Assembly (NCBI RefSeq): GCF_004799285.1
Contig: NZ_SSND01000002.1
Location: forward strand, 372,001 to 436,000
Origin: Aliigemmobacter aestuarii
GTDB taxonomy: Bacteria; Pseudomonadota; Alphaproteobacteria; Rhodobacterales; Rhodobacteraceae
Length of the DNA: 64,000 nucleotides
Direction: 5' to 3'
Both the position numbers and the translations under genes were made by a program. A model generated the notes under the pieces. The model searched no databases. It had not been told where the DNA came from and saw only the letters and a list, made by a program, of their open reading frames with translations. Shown here in pieces: positions 16,630 to 25,884 of the stretch (positions are counted from its first letter, which is position 1; each line of letters begins with the position of its first letter).

Positions 16630-18659
16630 TGGGGGGGCAGGTTGCGGGGATCGACGTTGGCGGCACCTTCACCGATCTGGTGCTGCTTGACCCGGTTACC
16701 GGGGCGGTAAAGCTGGCCAAGGTGCCCACGACCCTGCCCAATCAGGCGGGCGGCGTCCTCGCCGCACTTGACGAGGCCGGGGCCGACCTCGCCACCATGG
16801 ACCTGATCGTTCACGGCACCACGACGACGACGAACGCGGTGCTGGAACGCAACCTGTGCCGCACCGGACTGATCACCACCGAAGGTTTCCGCGACGTGCT
16901 GGAACTGGGCCGCCGCACCCGCCCGCAGGCCTATGGCATGTCCGGCCGCTTCACCCCGGTGATCCCGCGTGACCTGCGGCTGGAAGTGCCCGAACGGATG
17001 GACGCACGCGGCAATGTGCTGACGCCGCTGGACGAGGACGCCCTGCGCGAGCGCGTCGCGCGCCTGCTGGAGGCCGGTTGCGAAAGTCTGGTGATCCATT
17101 TCCTGCACGCCTACGCGAACCCCGCGCACGAGTTGCGTGCAGGCCAGATCGCGCGCGAGCTTTGGCCGAACGACCACATCACCCTTGGCCATGCGCTGCT
17201 GTCGGAAAGCCGCGAGTTCGAACGCGGCGTGACTGCGGCGGTGAATGCCTCGGTGCAGCCCCTGCTGGAACGCTATGTCGGGCGACTGGCGGGTGAGTTG
17301 CAGGCACGCGGGTACGCGCGTGACCTTCTGGTGATGAACGGAAACGGCGGCATGGTCAGCGCCCGCGCGGTGTCGCGCGAAGCGGTGAAAACGGTGATGT
17401 CGGGCCCCGCTTCGGGCGTGATGGCGGCCTGCTACACGGGCCGCCGCGCCGGGGTGGGGAACCTCATCACCTATGACATGGGCGGCACCTCGACCGATGT
17501 GGCGCTGATCCGCGATGCCCGCGCGCCGGTTTCGAACGAGATCGAGGTGGAATACGCCATGCCGATCCATGTGCCGATGGTCGATGTCCGCACCGTCGGC
17601 GCGGGCGGAGGCAGCATCGCGCGGGTCGATGCGGCGGGGATGCTGCGCGTCGGCCCGGAAAGTGCGGGCTCCGATCCGGGCCCCGTCTGCTATGGGCGTG
17701 GCGGCACAAGAGCCACGATTTCGGACGCGAACCTAATCCTTGGCCGCCTGCCCGCCAGCCGCTTCGGGCAGGCCGCCGAGGCCGCGCGCGCCGCGATGGC
17801 CGATCAGATCGCCCGCCCGCTTGGCCTGTCAGTGGAGCAGGCGGCCGAGGCCGTGCTGCGCATCGCCAACACCCATATGGCCGGTGCGATCCGGATGGTT
17901 TCCATCTCGATGGGTGCGGACCCGCGCGATTTCGCGCTGTTCGCCTTCGGTGGCGCGGGGCCGCTGCATGCCGTGGCTCTGGCCCGCGAACTGGCCATTC
18001 CGCGCGTGCTGATCCCGGCGCGGCCGGGTATCACCAATGCCCTGGGATGTGTGGTTGCCGATCTGCGGCATGATTTCGTTCGCACCCTGAACCGCCCTCT
18101 GGACGGCTGCGACATGGAACAGGTCCATGCCATCTGGGCCGCGCAGCAGGCCGAGGGCCGCGCCCTGATCGGGGCCGAGAAACTGGCGCTGAAGGGCATC
18201 CGCGCCGAATATTCCGCCGATATGCAGTTCATCGGCCAGACCCACCTGCTGCGCGTGCCGCTGCCCGATGGCACGCCGACCCGCGAGGCCCTGCAACAGC
18301 GGTTCGAGGCGGCCTATCACGCCCGCTTCAAGGTCGATCTGCCGACGATCCGGGCGAACCTTGTGAACCTGAACTGTTCCGTCATCGGCGAACGCCCCGA
18401 GATGGACCTGCGCGCGCTGATCGCCCCCGATGGCCGCCGCGATCTGGCAGGCGCGCTGACGGGGAACCGGCCCGTGTGGTTCGGCGGGGGCTGGCAGGAT
18501 GTGCCGGTCTACTGGCGCGATCACCTGCCGCTTGACCTTCACCTGACGGGCCCCGCGATCATCGAACAGATGGATACGACGACCATCGTCGAACCCGGCG
18601 GCATCGTCACCTCGGACGCCGAGGGCAACCTGTTCATCGAGGTGGGCCATGCCGCTTGA
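16629..18659 (+). CDS. hyuA: hydantoinase/oxoprolinase A subunit
   Basis: 676 aa. ASKHA-type ATP-binding motifs are clear: GIDVGGTFTDLVLLD at the N-terminus, HGTTTTTNAVLERN, and YDMGGTSTDVAL near residue 280. HyuA/HyuB enzymes use ATP to open cyclic amides such as hydantoins and 5-oxoproline; relatives include acetone and acetophenone carboxylases, so ATP-dependent carboxylation cannot be excluded. Here the natural role would be opening the lactam ring made by the upstream reductase. It overlaps hyuB by 11 bp. Confidence 0.9.
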   Translation: MGGQVAGIDVGGTFTDLVLLDPVTGAVKLAKVPTTLPNQAGGVLAALDEAGADLATMDLIVHGTTTTTNAVLERNLCRTGLITTEGFRDVLELGRRTRPQAYGMSGRFTPVIPRDLRLEVPERMDARGNVLTPLDEDALRERVARLLEAGCESLVIHFLHAYANPAHELRAGQIARELWPNDHITLGHALLSESREFERGVTAAVNASVQPLLERYVGRLAGELQARGYARDLLVMNGNGGMVSARAVSREAVKTVMSGPASGVMAACYTGRRAGVGNLITYDMGGTSTDVALIRDARAPVSNEIEVEYAMPIHVPMVDVRTVGAGGGSIARVDAAGMLRVGPESAGSDPGPVCYGRGGTRATISDANLILGRLPASRFGQAAEAARAAMADQIARPLGLSVEQAAEAVLRIANTHMAGAIRMVSISMGADPRDFALFAFGGAGPLHAVALARELAIPRVLIPARPGITNALGCVVADLRHDFVRTLNRPLDGCDMEQVHAIWAAQQAEGRALIGAEKLALKGIRAEYSADMQFIGQTHLLRVPLPDGTPTREALQQRFEAAYHARFKVDLPTIRANLVNLNCSVIGERPEMDLRALIAPDGRRDLAGALTGNRPVWFGGGWQDVPVYWRDHLPLDLHLTGPAIIEQMDTTTIVEPGGIVTSDAEGNLFIEVGHAA

Positions 18660-20334
18660 TCCCGTCACGCTGGCCGTCATCCAGGCGGGCCTGCAACAGG
18701 TCTGCGACGAGATGGACCTGTCCTTTTCCCGCGCCGCCTTTTCCCCCGTGATCGCCGAGGCCGACGACCGGTCTGACGGCATCTATTCGGCCTCCGACGG
18801 CAGCCTGATCGCGCAAGGGTCAAGGGGCCTGCCGGTGTTCGTGGGGGTGATGCAGTTTTCCACCCGGACGATCATCGAACGCATCGCCGCGGGCGAAACC
18901 GAGCCGCCCGACGAGGGCGACATCTACATCGTCAACGACCCCTACCTTGGCGGCACCCACCTGATGGACGTGCGCTTTGCCATGCCGTTCTACCGGGGCG
19001 GCCGGCTGGTCTGCTGGCTGTCGAACACCGGGCACTGGCCCGATACCGGGGGCGCCGTGCCGGGCGGGTTTTCGGCATCCGCCATTTCCGCCGAACAGGA
19101 AGGGTTGCGCCTTCCGCCGGTGAAACTGTTCCGCAAGGGCGTGATGAACCGCGACATCTGGCAGATCGTCTGTTCCAACATCCGGGTGTCGGAACAAAGG
19201 ATCGGCGACGTCAAGGCGCAGGCGGGCGCGCTGATGGTGGGGGCCGAACGGCTGGCCGCACTGATGGACCGCTACGGCGACGCGACCGTGGAACAGGCCA
19301 TCGCCGAGATGCGCGCCCTGGCCGCCCGGCAGATGCGGGCGATGATCGCGCTGGTCCCCGATGGCCGATACGAGGCGCAGGCCTTCGTCGACAGTGACGG
19401 CGTGGTGGACCGCCCCCTGACCATCGCGCTTGCCGTCACGAAACGCGGCGACGGGCTGGAATTCGATTTCGCCGGGTCCTCGCCGCCCTGCATGGGGCCG
19501 ATGAACTCGGTCCGCGCAACCACCCTGTCATCGGTCTATCTGGCGATGCGCCACATCTTTCCCGACGTGCCGATCAGCGCGGGCGCCTTCGACCCGCTGC
19601 ACGTCACCGGGGTCGCGGGCACCTTCCTTGACGCTTCCTACCCCCGCCCCGTATCGGGCTGCGCCGCCGAGGTCAGCCAGCGCATTGCCGAGGCGGTCTT
19701 TGCCGCCATGGTGCAGGCCCTGCCCGACCGCGTCACCGCCGCGCCCGCGGGCACCTCGGGCAACTTCGGCCTGGGCGGGCATGATCCGGCGACGGGGGCG
19801 GATTACGTGATGTACCAGATTTCCGGCGGCGGCTACGGCGGCAATGCCGACCATGACGGGCTGTCGAACGGCTGTTCCACCATCGGCATCTCGAAGGCGC
19901 CGCCGGTCGAGATCATGGAACAGAAGTTCCCCGTCCTCTACCGCCGCTATGCGCTTCACGAAGGGTCGGGCGGGGCCGGGCGGCACCGGGGCGGCTTCGG
20001 CCTGGATTACGAGATCGAGCTGTTGCGGGGCGAGGCGCGGGCCTCCTTCGTGATGGATCACGGCCGCTTTGGCCCGCAAGGGGTGGAAGGCGGATGGGAC
20101 GGCGCGCTGAACCGGGTCGAGGTGATCCGCGAAGGCGAGGTCTGGGTGCCGCCGCACCTGTCCAAGGCGCAGGACATCCCGCTGAAACCCGGCGACCGCG
20201 TGCGCGTCCGCACACCGGGCGGCGGCGGCTACGGCCCCCCCTCCGCCCGAGACCCGGCGGCGGTGGCCGAAGACGTGCGGCTCGGCCGCTACTCCCCCCT
20301 CGACGCCGAGCGGCTCTGGGGGTGGCAAGCCTGA
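18649..20334 (+). CDS. hyuB: hydantoinase/oxoprolinase B subunit
   Basis: 561 aa. Family motifs are IYIVNDPYLGGTHLMDV, then WLSNTGHWPDTGGAVPGG, then FGLGGHDPATGADYVMYQ and the C-terminal GGGGYGPP. It is the partner of HyuA in ATP-dependent cyclic-amide hydrolysis (or a related carboxylation). The NTGHWPDTGG version differs from the HHADVGG form common in methylhydantoinases, hinting at a different substrate. It is the last gene of the operon; the convergent NTF2-like gene starts 41 bp beyond and I see no clear terminator between. Confidence 0.9.
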   Translation: MPLDPVTLAVIQAGLQQVCDEMDLSFSRAAFSPVIAEADDRSDGIYSASDGSLIAQGSRGLPVFVGVMQFSTRTIIERIAAGETEPPDEGDIYIVNDPYLGGTHLMDVRFAMPFYRGGRLVCWLSNTGHWPDTGGAVPGGFSASAISAEQEGLRLPPVKLFRKGVMNRDIWQIVCSNIRVSEQRIGDVKAQAGALMVGAERLAALMDRYGDATVEQAIAEMRALAARQMRAMIALVPDGRYEAQAFVDSDGVVDRPLTIALAVTKRGDGLEFDFAGSSPPCMGPMNSVRATTLSSVYLAMRHIFPDVPISAGAFDPLHVTGVAGTFLDASYPRPVSGCAAEVSQRIAEAVFAAMVQALPDRVTAAPAGTSGNFGLGGHDPATGADYVMYQISGGGYGGNADHDGLSNGCSTIGISKAPPVEIMEQKFPVLYRRYALHEGSGGAGRHRGGFGLDYEIELLRGEARASFVMDHGRFGPQGVEGGWDGALNRVEVIREGEVWVPPHLSKAQDIPLKPGDRVRVRTPGGGGYGPPSARDPAAVAEDVRLGRYSPLDAERLWGWQA

Positions 20335-20375
20335 CGTTCAGATCAGGACGGATCCAAGTCCAAAGCCAACCCTTC

Positions 20376-20738
20376 TCAGGGCTGGATACGGAACGCTTTT
20401 GACACAATGCGCCAAGCGCCTTCATGGTAAAGCAGGGTCAGGATATCGTCAAAGCGCATCCCCGCCCAATCATCCTCTACGTGGACAACAGCGATATCGC
20501 CGTGAACCGAGAGGTTGCGAATTGTCCATGCTGGATCTGTTGAACCGTCAGCGGCCTCCTCGCACATGCGGATGAACCCATCCCGTGAGTTCCAGAGAAG
20601 TTCACCTTGATAGTGACCAACTTCGCTCGCGTTTTCGAAGAACACTCGCTCAAGGCCCTGACGATCGCCAGCGGTCATGGACGTAACGTAGGTGCGAACA
20701 ACCCTAACAATAGCTGCAACTGTTTCTTCGTTGGTCAT
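20376..20738 (-). CDS. NTF2-like / SnoaL-like protein, low-GC gene
   Basis: 120 aa from ATG 20738, preceded by a perfect AAGGAGG ribosome site. The fold pattern is an N-terminal helix (ETVAAIVRVVRTYVTSMTAG), then alternating strands (WTIRNLSVHGDIAVVHVEDD, ILTLLYHEGAWRIVSKAF), as in the nuclear transport factor 2 superfamily (lumazine-binding-like). These are small ligand-binding or isomerase-like proteins; the function here is unknown. Several lines of this gene and its upstream 180 bp count to about 50-58% G+C, well below its neighbours, so it may have been acquired recently. Confidence 0.75.
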   Translation of the reverse strand: MTNEETVAAIVRVVRTYVTSMTAGDRQGLERVFFENASEVGHYQGELLWNSRDGFIRMCEEAADGSTDPAWTIRNLSVHGDIAVVHVEDDWAGMRFDDILTLLYHEGAWRIVSKAFRIQP

Positions 20739-20920
20739 GGCCTCCTTGCCTCCCATGCCCGACTCTTGCAGAAAGAAGACGCGGTAGGGCTTTGCCCATG
20801 CAATGCGCACCGCCCGCGACCCAACTTGCCGATGATACGATTTCTACAGCTTTCAGGCCAAATATTCTTTGCCCGGTTCGGCTCGCCCGGCAAAGCACGG
20901 CCAGCGGTATTCGTCTGTTT

Positions 20921-21892
20921 TTACCCCACCACCCGCGCCAATGCCTCGTCCAGCGCCGTCGGATCGTCGATCCGCAGCCGGACGGGCAGGGTCAGGACCT
21001 TCGAGCGGAAGGCGGGGGGCAGGCGGACGGCGTCCTTTTCGGTCGTCACCATCTGCGCGCCCAGAAGTTTCGCCTCGGCCTCGAGCCGCAAAAGAAGCCG
21101 GTCGGTCAGCGGCTGGTGATCCTCCAGCGCCTCGGCGCGCAGGATCGTGGCGCCTTCGGCCCTGAGCGTGGCAAAGAACTTTTCCGGATGGCCGATCCCG
21201 GCGAAGGCCAGCACGCGTTCCTCTGCCCAGTCGATCCCCATGGGCAGCACCTCAAGCCGGCCGGTCAGATGCGGCACGGGGCTTTGCAGGCCTGAGGCAA
21301 AGACGGCCTGCGCGGCGGGCGGGCCGATCGACAGCAGCAGATCCGCCCGTGCCAGCCCCGCCTTGACCGGCTCGCGCAGGGGGCCGGCCGGAAGGCAGCG
21401 CCCGTTGCCGAACCCGGCGACCGCATCGACCACGACGATGGACAGGTCCTTTTCCACCGACGGGTTCTGGAACCCGTCATCCATCAGGATCACCCGCGCG
21501 CCCGCGGCCTCGGCGGCGCGCACCCCGGCGGCGCGGTCCCGTGCGACCCAGGTCGGGGCGAAGGCCGCCAGAAGCAGCGGCTCGTCCCCCACCTCATCGG
21601 CGGTGTGGCGGACCGGATCGACCTGGACGGGCCCCGACAGGCGGCCGCCATAGCCACGGCTGACGACATGCACGCCGGTCAGACGGTCGATCAGGGCGAT
21701 GGCCGTGGGCGTCTTGCCGGTGCCGCCCGCGTTCAGGTTGCCCACGCAGATCACCGGCACGCCCGCGCGATGGCCGGGCCGCGCCACACGCCGCGCCGTC
21801 GCGGCGGCGTAAAGCGCGCCGAGGGGCGACAGGAGCCGCGCCAGAAGGGCGGGCCGGTCGGGCGGCGTGAACCAGAAGCGGGGCGCGCGCAT
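20921..21892 (-). CDS. lpxK: tetraacyldisaccharide 4'-kinase
   Basis: 323 aa. It phosphorylates the lipid A disaccharide at the inner membrane. The P-loop [20 protein letters not shown] is near residue 50, with [11 protein letters not shown] and the [17 protein letters not shown] motif following. ATG 21892 is chosen because its A is the last base of the kdtA stop (TGATG), giving coupled translation; the reading frame stays open further upstream inside kdtA but that is a shadow. The 182-bp space downstream (20739-20920) is unusually AT-rich for this window and shows no clear terminator. Confidence 0.94.
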   Translation of the reverse strand: MRAPRFWFTPPDRPALLARLLSPLGALYAAATARRVARPGHRAGVPVICVGNLNAGGTGKTPTAIALIDRLTGVHVVSRGYGGRLSGPVQVDPVRHTADEVGDEPLLLAAFAPTWVARDRAAGVRAAEAAGARVILMDDGFQNPSVEKDLSIVVVDAVAGFGNGRCLPAGPLREPVKAGLARADLLLSIGPPAAQAVFASGLQSPVPHLTGRLEVLPMGIDWAEERVLAFAGIGHPEKFFATLRAEGATILRAEALEDHQPLTDRLLLRLEAEAKLLGAQMVTTEKDAVRLPPAFRSKVLTLPVRLRIDDPTALDEALARVVG

Positions 21893-23100
21893 CACTCTTC
21901 CCCCAGCAGGTGGCGCACCAGGGACAGCGCCCGTTCCGTCGCTTCCACCCCGTCCGAACAGACGCCCCAGGCCGCACCGGCCAGGCGCGCCATCCGGTCG
22001 GGCGACAGAAGGTCGGCCAGCGCCTCGGCCAGGTCCGAGGCCGAGGCCACCGACCGCGCGCCGCGCGCCGCGCCAAGCCGCCCGAAGGCCACGCCCCAGG
22101 GGCCGGGGCGCGGCCCGTGGATGATGGCAGAGCCAAGCGCCGCGGCCTCCATCGGGTTGCGGTAGCACCCGGTGCCCGAAAGGCTGCCGCCGAGGAAGGT
22201 GATCGGCGCAAGCCTGTACCACAGCCCGTATTCCGAAGGGTTCTCGACGATGTAGACCTCGGTTTCGGGGTCGGGCTCTTCTTCCTGCGAGCGGCGCGCC
22301 ACGGCCCAGCGTTCCTGTGTTTCCATCCGCTCGGCCAGCGCGGGCACGCGCGCCGGGTCGCGCGGCATGACGATCAGAAGCAGGCGGTGCGCCAGGCGAA
22401 GCGCATGGCGATGCGCCTCGATCACGGCGGTCTCTTCGTCCTGCGGCAGGTCGGCGGCCAGCCAGACCGGTCGCGCCGCCCATCGGTGGGCCAGCGCGGC
22501 GCGTTCGGCCTCGGTACAGGGCAGCGCCGCCGACCCTTCTTCCAGGCGTCCGCTGACATGCACGGCCGCCGGGTTCGCGCCGGCCTTGAGAAAGGCGCGT
22601 GCCGCTGTTTCGTCGATCACATGGACATGCCGCATCCGGGCAAGGACACTGCGCAGCGTCCCCGGCCACCAGCTGTCGCGCCCTCGGGCCAGCGCGGGCG
22701 CGCGCGCGTTGATCATGGCATGAGGAATGCGCCACCTGTCCAGTTCGCCAAGCAGAGCCGCACGCAGTTCGCCCCCGACGATCACCGCACATTCCGGCCG
22801 CCAGTGATCCACGAAGGCACGCGCGTCGCCGGGCTGATCGGCCGGAACCGTCGCCGTGAGAATGCCGATATGCGACGTGGCCTCGGCGGCCAGTTCCGCA
22901 GGGAAGGTCAGAAGGACGGGGTGCCCGTCGTCGTCACGGATGCGGCGTGCCAGTTCCGCTGCGGCGGGCAGATGCACATGGTCGCGCGCATGCAACCACA
23001 CCAGCCGCCCCGAAGGCCGTTCGGGCGGAACGGCGGCTTCGGGGGGCGCCTTCCTTCCGCGCGACAGGGGATTGAGCCGCAGCCCCAGACGACTGGCCAT
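21892..23100 (-). CDS. kdtA: 3-deoxy-D-manno-octulosonic acid (Kdo) transferase
   Basis: 402 aa. A GT30-type glycosyltransferase that adds Kdo to lipid A precursor on the cytosolic membrane face. Visible pieces are [19 protein letters not shown] (acceptor-side domain), [18 protein letters not shown], and the donor-side motif [20 protein letters not shown] with [19 protein letters not shown]. The N-terminal membrane anchor common in the family is weak here. It forms an operon with lpxK (overlapping) and the DUF4170 gene 14 bp upstream. Confidence 0.9.
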   Translation of the reverse strand: MASRLGLRLNPLSRGRKAPPEAAVPPERPSGRLVWLHARDHVHLPAAAELARRIRDDDGHPVLLTFPAELAAEATSHIGILTATVPADQPGDARAFVDHWRPECAVIVGGELRAALLGELDRWRIPHAMINARAPALARGRDSWWPGTLRSVLARMRHVHVIDETAARAFLKAGANPAAVHVSGRLEEGSAALPCTEAERAALAHRWAARPVWLAADLPQDEETAVIEAHRHALRLAHRLLLIVMPRDPARVPALAERMETQERWAVARRSQEEEPDPETEVYIVENPSEYGLWYRLAPITFLGGSLSGTGCYRNPMEAAALGSAIIHGPRPGPWGVAFGRLGAARGARSVASASDLAEALADLLSPDRMARLAGAAWGVCSDGVEATERALSLVRHLLGEE

Positions 23101-23114
23101 GGTCAGGCGGCGCG

Positions 23115-23360
23115 TCAGTCGCCAAGTTCTTCCGTCGGCGAACCGGCCTGCGCCTCGTCGCGAAGACGGTGGATATGGGCGATGAAATAGCGCATGTGCG
23201 CATCATCCACGGTCCGCTGCGCCTCGGCCTTCCAGGCGCTGAAGGCGCTGGCATAGTCCGGGAACATGCCAACGATGTGGATCTTGGACACGTCCTTGAA
23301 CACGGTCTTCGACGGCGTCACGAGTTCGCCACCGAAAACGAGGTGAAGGCGTTGGGTCAT
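23115..23360 (-). CDS. DUF4170 domain-containing protein
   Basis: 81 aa. The sequence QRLHLVFGGELVTPSKTVF followed by KIHIVGMFPDYASAFSAWKA and MRYFIAHIHRLRDE is the whole DUF4170 fold, a small alphaproteobacterial family of unknown function usually found just before kdtA. It is the first gene of the kdtA-lpxK unit, suggesting a link to LPS core synthesis. Confidence 0.9.
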   Translation of the reverse strand: MTQRLHLVFGGELVTPSKTVFKDVSKIHIVGMFPDYASAFSAWKAEAQRTVDDAHMRYFIAHIHRLRDEAQAGSPTEELGD

Positions 23361-23433
23361 GGGTCGGGCTCCTGCCGTTGCATCGCGCGCAACCTACTGG
23401 AACCCGGGCCGAAGGAAAAGGCGCGACGGGCGC

Positions 23434-24570
23434 TTATCCCTTGGCGGCCAGAACCTCGTCCTGATGCTCGCCCAGCTTCGGGGCCGGCCGCGACAGGGCC
23501 AGGTCGGCGCCCGAGAAGGCGAAGGGCGACCGGACACCCGGCACGCCATCCAGGTCAAGCTGCATGCCCCGCGCCACGATCTGGGGATCGGCGAACACCT
23601 CGGCCAGGTCGTTGATCGGCCCGGCCGGCACACCCTGCGCCTCGCAGGCGGCCAGCAGGTCGGCCTTGGTCCAACGGCGCGTCGCCTCGGTCAGGCGTCG
23701 CGTCATTTCGGCCCGGTTGGCGATGCGGTCGGCGTTGGTCAGGAAGTCCGGCGCCTCGGCCATCCCGTCAAGCCCGAGGATCGCACAAAGCTTGCGATAC
23801 TGGCCGTCGTTCCCCGTAGCCAGGATCAGCCAGCCATCGGCGCAGTCGAACACCGCATAGGGGGCAAGGTTCGGATGGGCGTTGCCCATCTTCTGCGGCG
23901 CACGCCCGGTGGCCAGATAGTTCATCGCCTGATTGGCCATGATCGAACAGGCCACGTCCATCAGCGCCATGTCGATCTGCTGGCCCTCGCCGGTGCGGTC
24001 GCGCTGGATCACGGCGGCCAGGATCGCGGTGGCGGCATAGATGCCGGTGAAGACGTCCGTCACCGCGACACCCACCTTCTGCGGCTGTCCGTCGGCCTCG
24101 CCCGTCACGCTCATCAGCCCGGCCATGCCCTGGATGATGAAGTCATAACCCGCGCGATGCGCATAGGGCCCGGTCTGGCCGAACCCGGTGATCGAACAAT
24201 AGATCAGCCGCGGGTTGACCTTGCGCAGGCTGTCGTAGTCCAACCCGTATTTCGCCAGCCCGCCGACCTTGAAGTTCTCGATCACCACATCGGCCTCGGC
24301 CACAAGGCGGCGCACCACCTCTTGCCCTTCCGGCGTGCGGAAATCGCAGGTGACGGATCGCTTGCCGCGGTTGGTGGCGTGGAAATAGGCCGCCGATCGG
24401 TCGCCCTCGCGGTCGATGAAGGGCGGGCCCCAACGGCGGGTGTCATCGCCTTCGGGCGCCTCCACCTTGATCACGTCGGCACCCAGATCGGCAAGCGTCT
24501 GACCGGCCCAGGGGCCGGCCAGGATGCGCGCCAGTTCGATGACCTTCAGGCCGTCAAGCGGAGACGTCAT
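23434..24570 (-). CDS. CaiB/BaiF family CoA transferase (family III)
   Basis: 378 aa. It moves CoA between carboxylic acids. Family motifs include LDGLKVIELARILAGPWAGQ, LADLGADVIKVEAPEGDDTR with RRWGPPF, and ENFKVGGLAKYGLDY; the catalytic Asp is expected in YDFIIQGMAGLMSVTG. The donor and acceptor acids cannot be told from sequence. It lies 4 bp after the DsbA-like gene, but no CoA-thioester pathway gene is next to it. Confidence 0.9.
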   Translation of the reverse strand: MTSPLDGLKVIELARILAGPWAGQTLADLGADVIKVEAPEGDDTRRWGPPFIDREGDRSAAYFHATNRGKRSVTCDFRTPEGQEVVRRLVAEADVVIENFKVGGLAKYGLDYDSLRKVNPRLIYCSITGFGQTGPYAHRAGYDFIIQGMAGLMSVTGEADGQPQKVGVAVTDVFTGIYAATAILAAVIQRDRTGEGQQIDMALMDVACSIMANQAMNYLATGRAPQKMGNAHPNLAPYAVFDCADGWLILATGNDGQYRKLCAILGLDGMAEAPDFLTNADRIANRAEMTRRLTEATRRWTKADLLAACEAQGVPAGPINDLAEVFADPQIVARGMQLDLDGVPGVRSPFAFSGADLALSRPAPKLGEHQDEVLAAKG

Positions 24571-24574
24571 GGGA

Positions 24575-25255
24575 TTACTTGGCCAGTTCTTCTTCGATGA
24601 TCGCCTTCAGGTCGGCATAGCTCATGTTCGAGTGCTTGACGCCGTTGATCATCAGCGTGGGCGTGCCCTGGATGCCGTCGGCTTCCATGTTCGCCTGCGA
24701 GGTCGTCACCATCGCCTGCGCCATCGCACCGTTTTCCATGCAGGCGCCAAGCGTCGCATCATCCATGCCCGCCGTCCGGCCAATGGTCTTGATGTTCTCG
24801 ACCGCGACCAGCGGATCATCCGTCGCCGCCCATTCGGACTGTTTTTCCATCAGCAGGCCCGAGATGCCGAAATACCGCATGTCGCCACCGCAGCGCGCCA
24901 CCATCGCGGCCCACAGGCCGTAACGGTCGAAATAGACCTCGCGGAAGGTGAAATGCACCTTGCCGGTGTCGATGTAATCGGCCTTCAGCGGCTTGAAGAC
25001 AGCCTCGTGGAAGGTGGCGCAATGCGGACAGGTGTAGCTGGCATATTCGATGATCTTGACCTTGGCATCGGGGCTTCCCAGGGCCATGTCCTTGATCTCG
25101 ATCGCCTCGCCCGCGGCGGGCGCTTCCTGGGCGTTCGCGGCCATCGTCGGCAGAAGTGAGGTTCCGGCAGCCTCTGGCGCGCGGGTGGTGGACCAAAGGC
25201 CGAAACCGGCGATCAGGGCCAGCGCAAGGGCGCCGATACCGAGTTTTGCGTTCAT
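24575..25255 (-). CDS. DsbA-family thiol:disulfide oxidoreductase, exported
   Basis: 226 aa from ATG 25255. A hydrophobic N-terminus (LGIGALALALIAGFGL) exports or anchors it in the periplasm. The thioredoxin-fold active site is YTCPHCATFHE (Cys76, Cys79), and the cis-Pro loop is GIQGTPTLMINGVKH. The helical insertion between them is as in DsbA/BdbD/ScsC-like proteins. It would oxidise or isomerise disulfides in secreted proteins. It follows the dciA-like gene by 11 bp. Confidence 0.9.
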   Translation of the reverse strand: MNAKLGIGALALALIAGFGLWSTTRAPEAAGTSLLPTMAANAQEAPAAGEAIEIKDMALGSPDAKVKIIEYASYTCPHCATFHEAVFKPLKADYIDTGKVHFTFREVYFDRYGLWAAMVARCGGDMRYFGISGLLMEKQSEWAATDDPLVAVENIKTIGRTAGMDDATLGACMENGAMAQAMVTTSQANMEADGIQGTPTLMINGVKHSNMSYADLKAIIEEELAK

Positions 25256-25266
25256 GTCGTGAAGCC

Positions 25267-25803
25267 TCATTCTGATTTGTGGCGAGTTAAGATGTTTTGC
25301 GCCAAAGCTTCAAGGGCATGGCGCAGCCCATCGTCATGGATGCCTTCGGCAACCTCATGCGCGCGCGCCACGATCTGCGGCGGCACGGGTGGCGGGCCTG
25401 CCGGTTTCGGCGCGGGCGCGAAGGCGGCCTGACCTTCGGCAAAGCCGCTGGCGGCGGTCTGGGTCAGGTGGATGCGCGACACGGCGTTGTAGCCGTAGCA
25501 GGCGTTCACCTTCTCGCGGATCTGTTCCTTGCGCATCTCGATCACCGGGGCCATCGGTCCGGTGGTCAGAAGGGTCAGCGTCGCGCCAAGCCCGCCCTTG
25601 CCATAGCCGATCTTGACCGGCCGGGTGCATCTGGCCAGGTCCTCGCCCACGATATCGGCCCAATGCGTCAGAAGCCGCGTTGCGGCAAAGCCCCGGCTTT
25701 CGCCCGCGACCCGGATGCGATCCTTCAAAAGGCCCGATGCCGCTTCGAACCCGCGCATGCGGCGGGTATCGGCGGACGGTTCATCGGCTTTGCGAGCGGC
25801 CAT
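25267..25803 (-). CDS. DUF721 / DciA-family protein
   Basis: 178 aa. The DUF721 domain covers about residues 15-120 (RVAGESRGFAATRLLTHWAD, then IVGEDLARCTRPVKIGYGKG and VNACYGYNAVSRIHLTQT). The family includes DciA, the ancestral loader of the replicative helicase DnaB, which is the most likely role. The C-terminal part is Pro/Ala-rich. It is divergent from mutY and heads a three-gene unit with the DsbA-like and CoA-transferase genes. Confidence 0.88.
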   Translation of the reverse strand: MAARKADEPSADTRRMRGFEAASGLLKDRIRVAGESRGFAATRLLTHWADIVGEDLARCTRPVKIGYGKGGLGATLTLLTTGPMAPVIEMRKEQIREKVNACYGYNAVSRIHLTQTAASGFAEGQAAFAPAPKPAGPPPVPPQIVARAHEVAEGIHDDGLRHALEALAQNILTRHKSE

Positions 25804-25884
25804 CTGGCAATCATCCTTTCACCGGTTATCTTACGCCGGATCGGGCCATGTGCCAGCGAATAGGAACCGCGGGGAGCATAAACA

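Noticed and set aside
21893-22792. Extension of the lpxK frame upstream to give a 623-aa protein
   Set aside because: The extra 300 codons lie within kdtA in another frame; lpxK starts at 21892 overlapping the kdtA stop.
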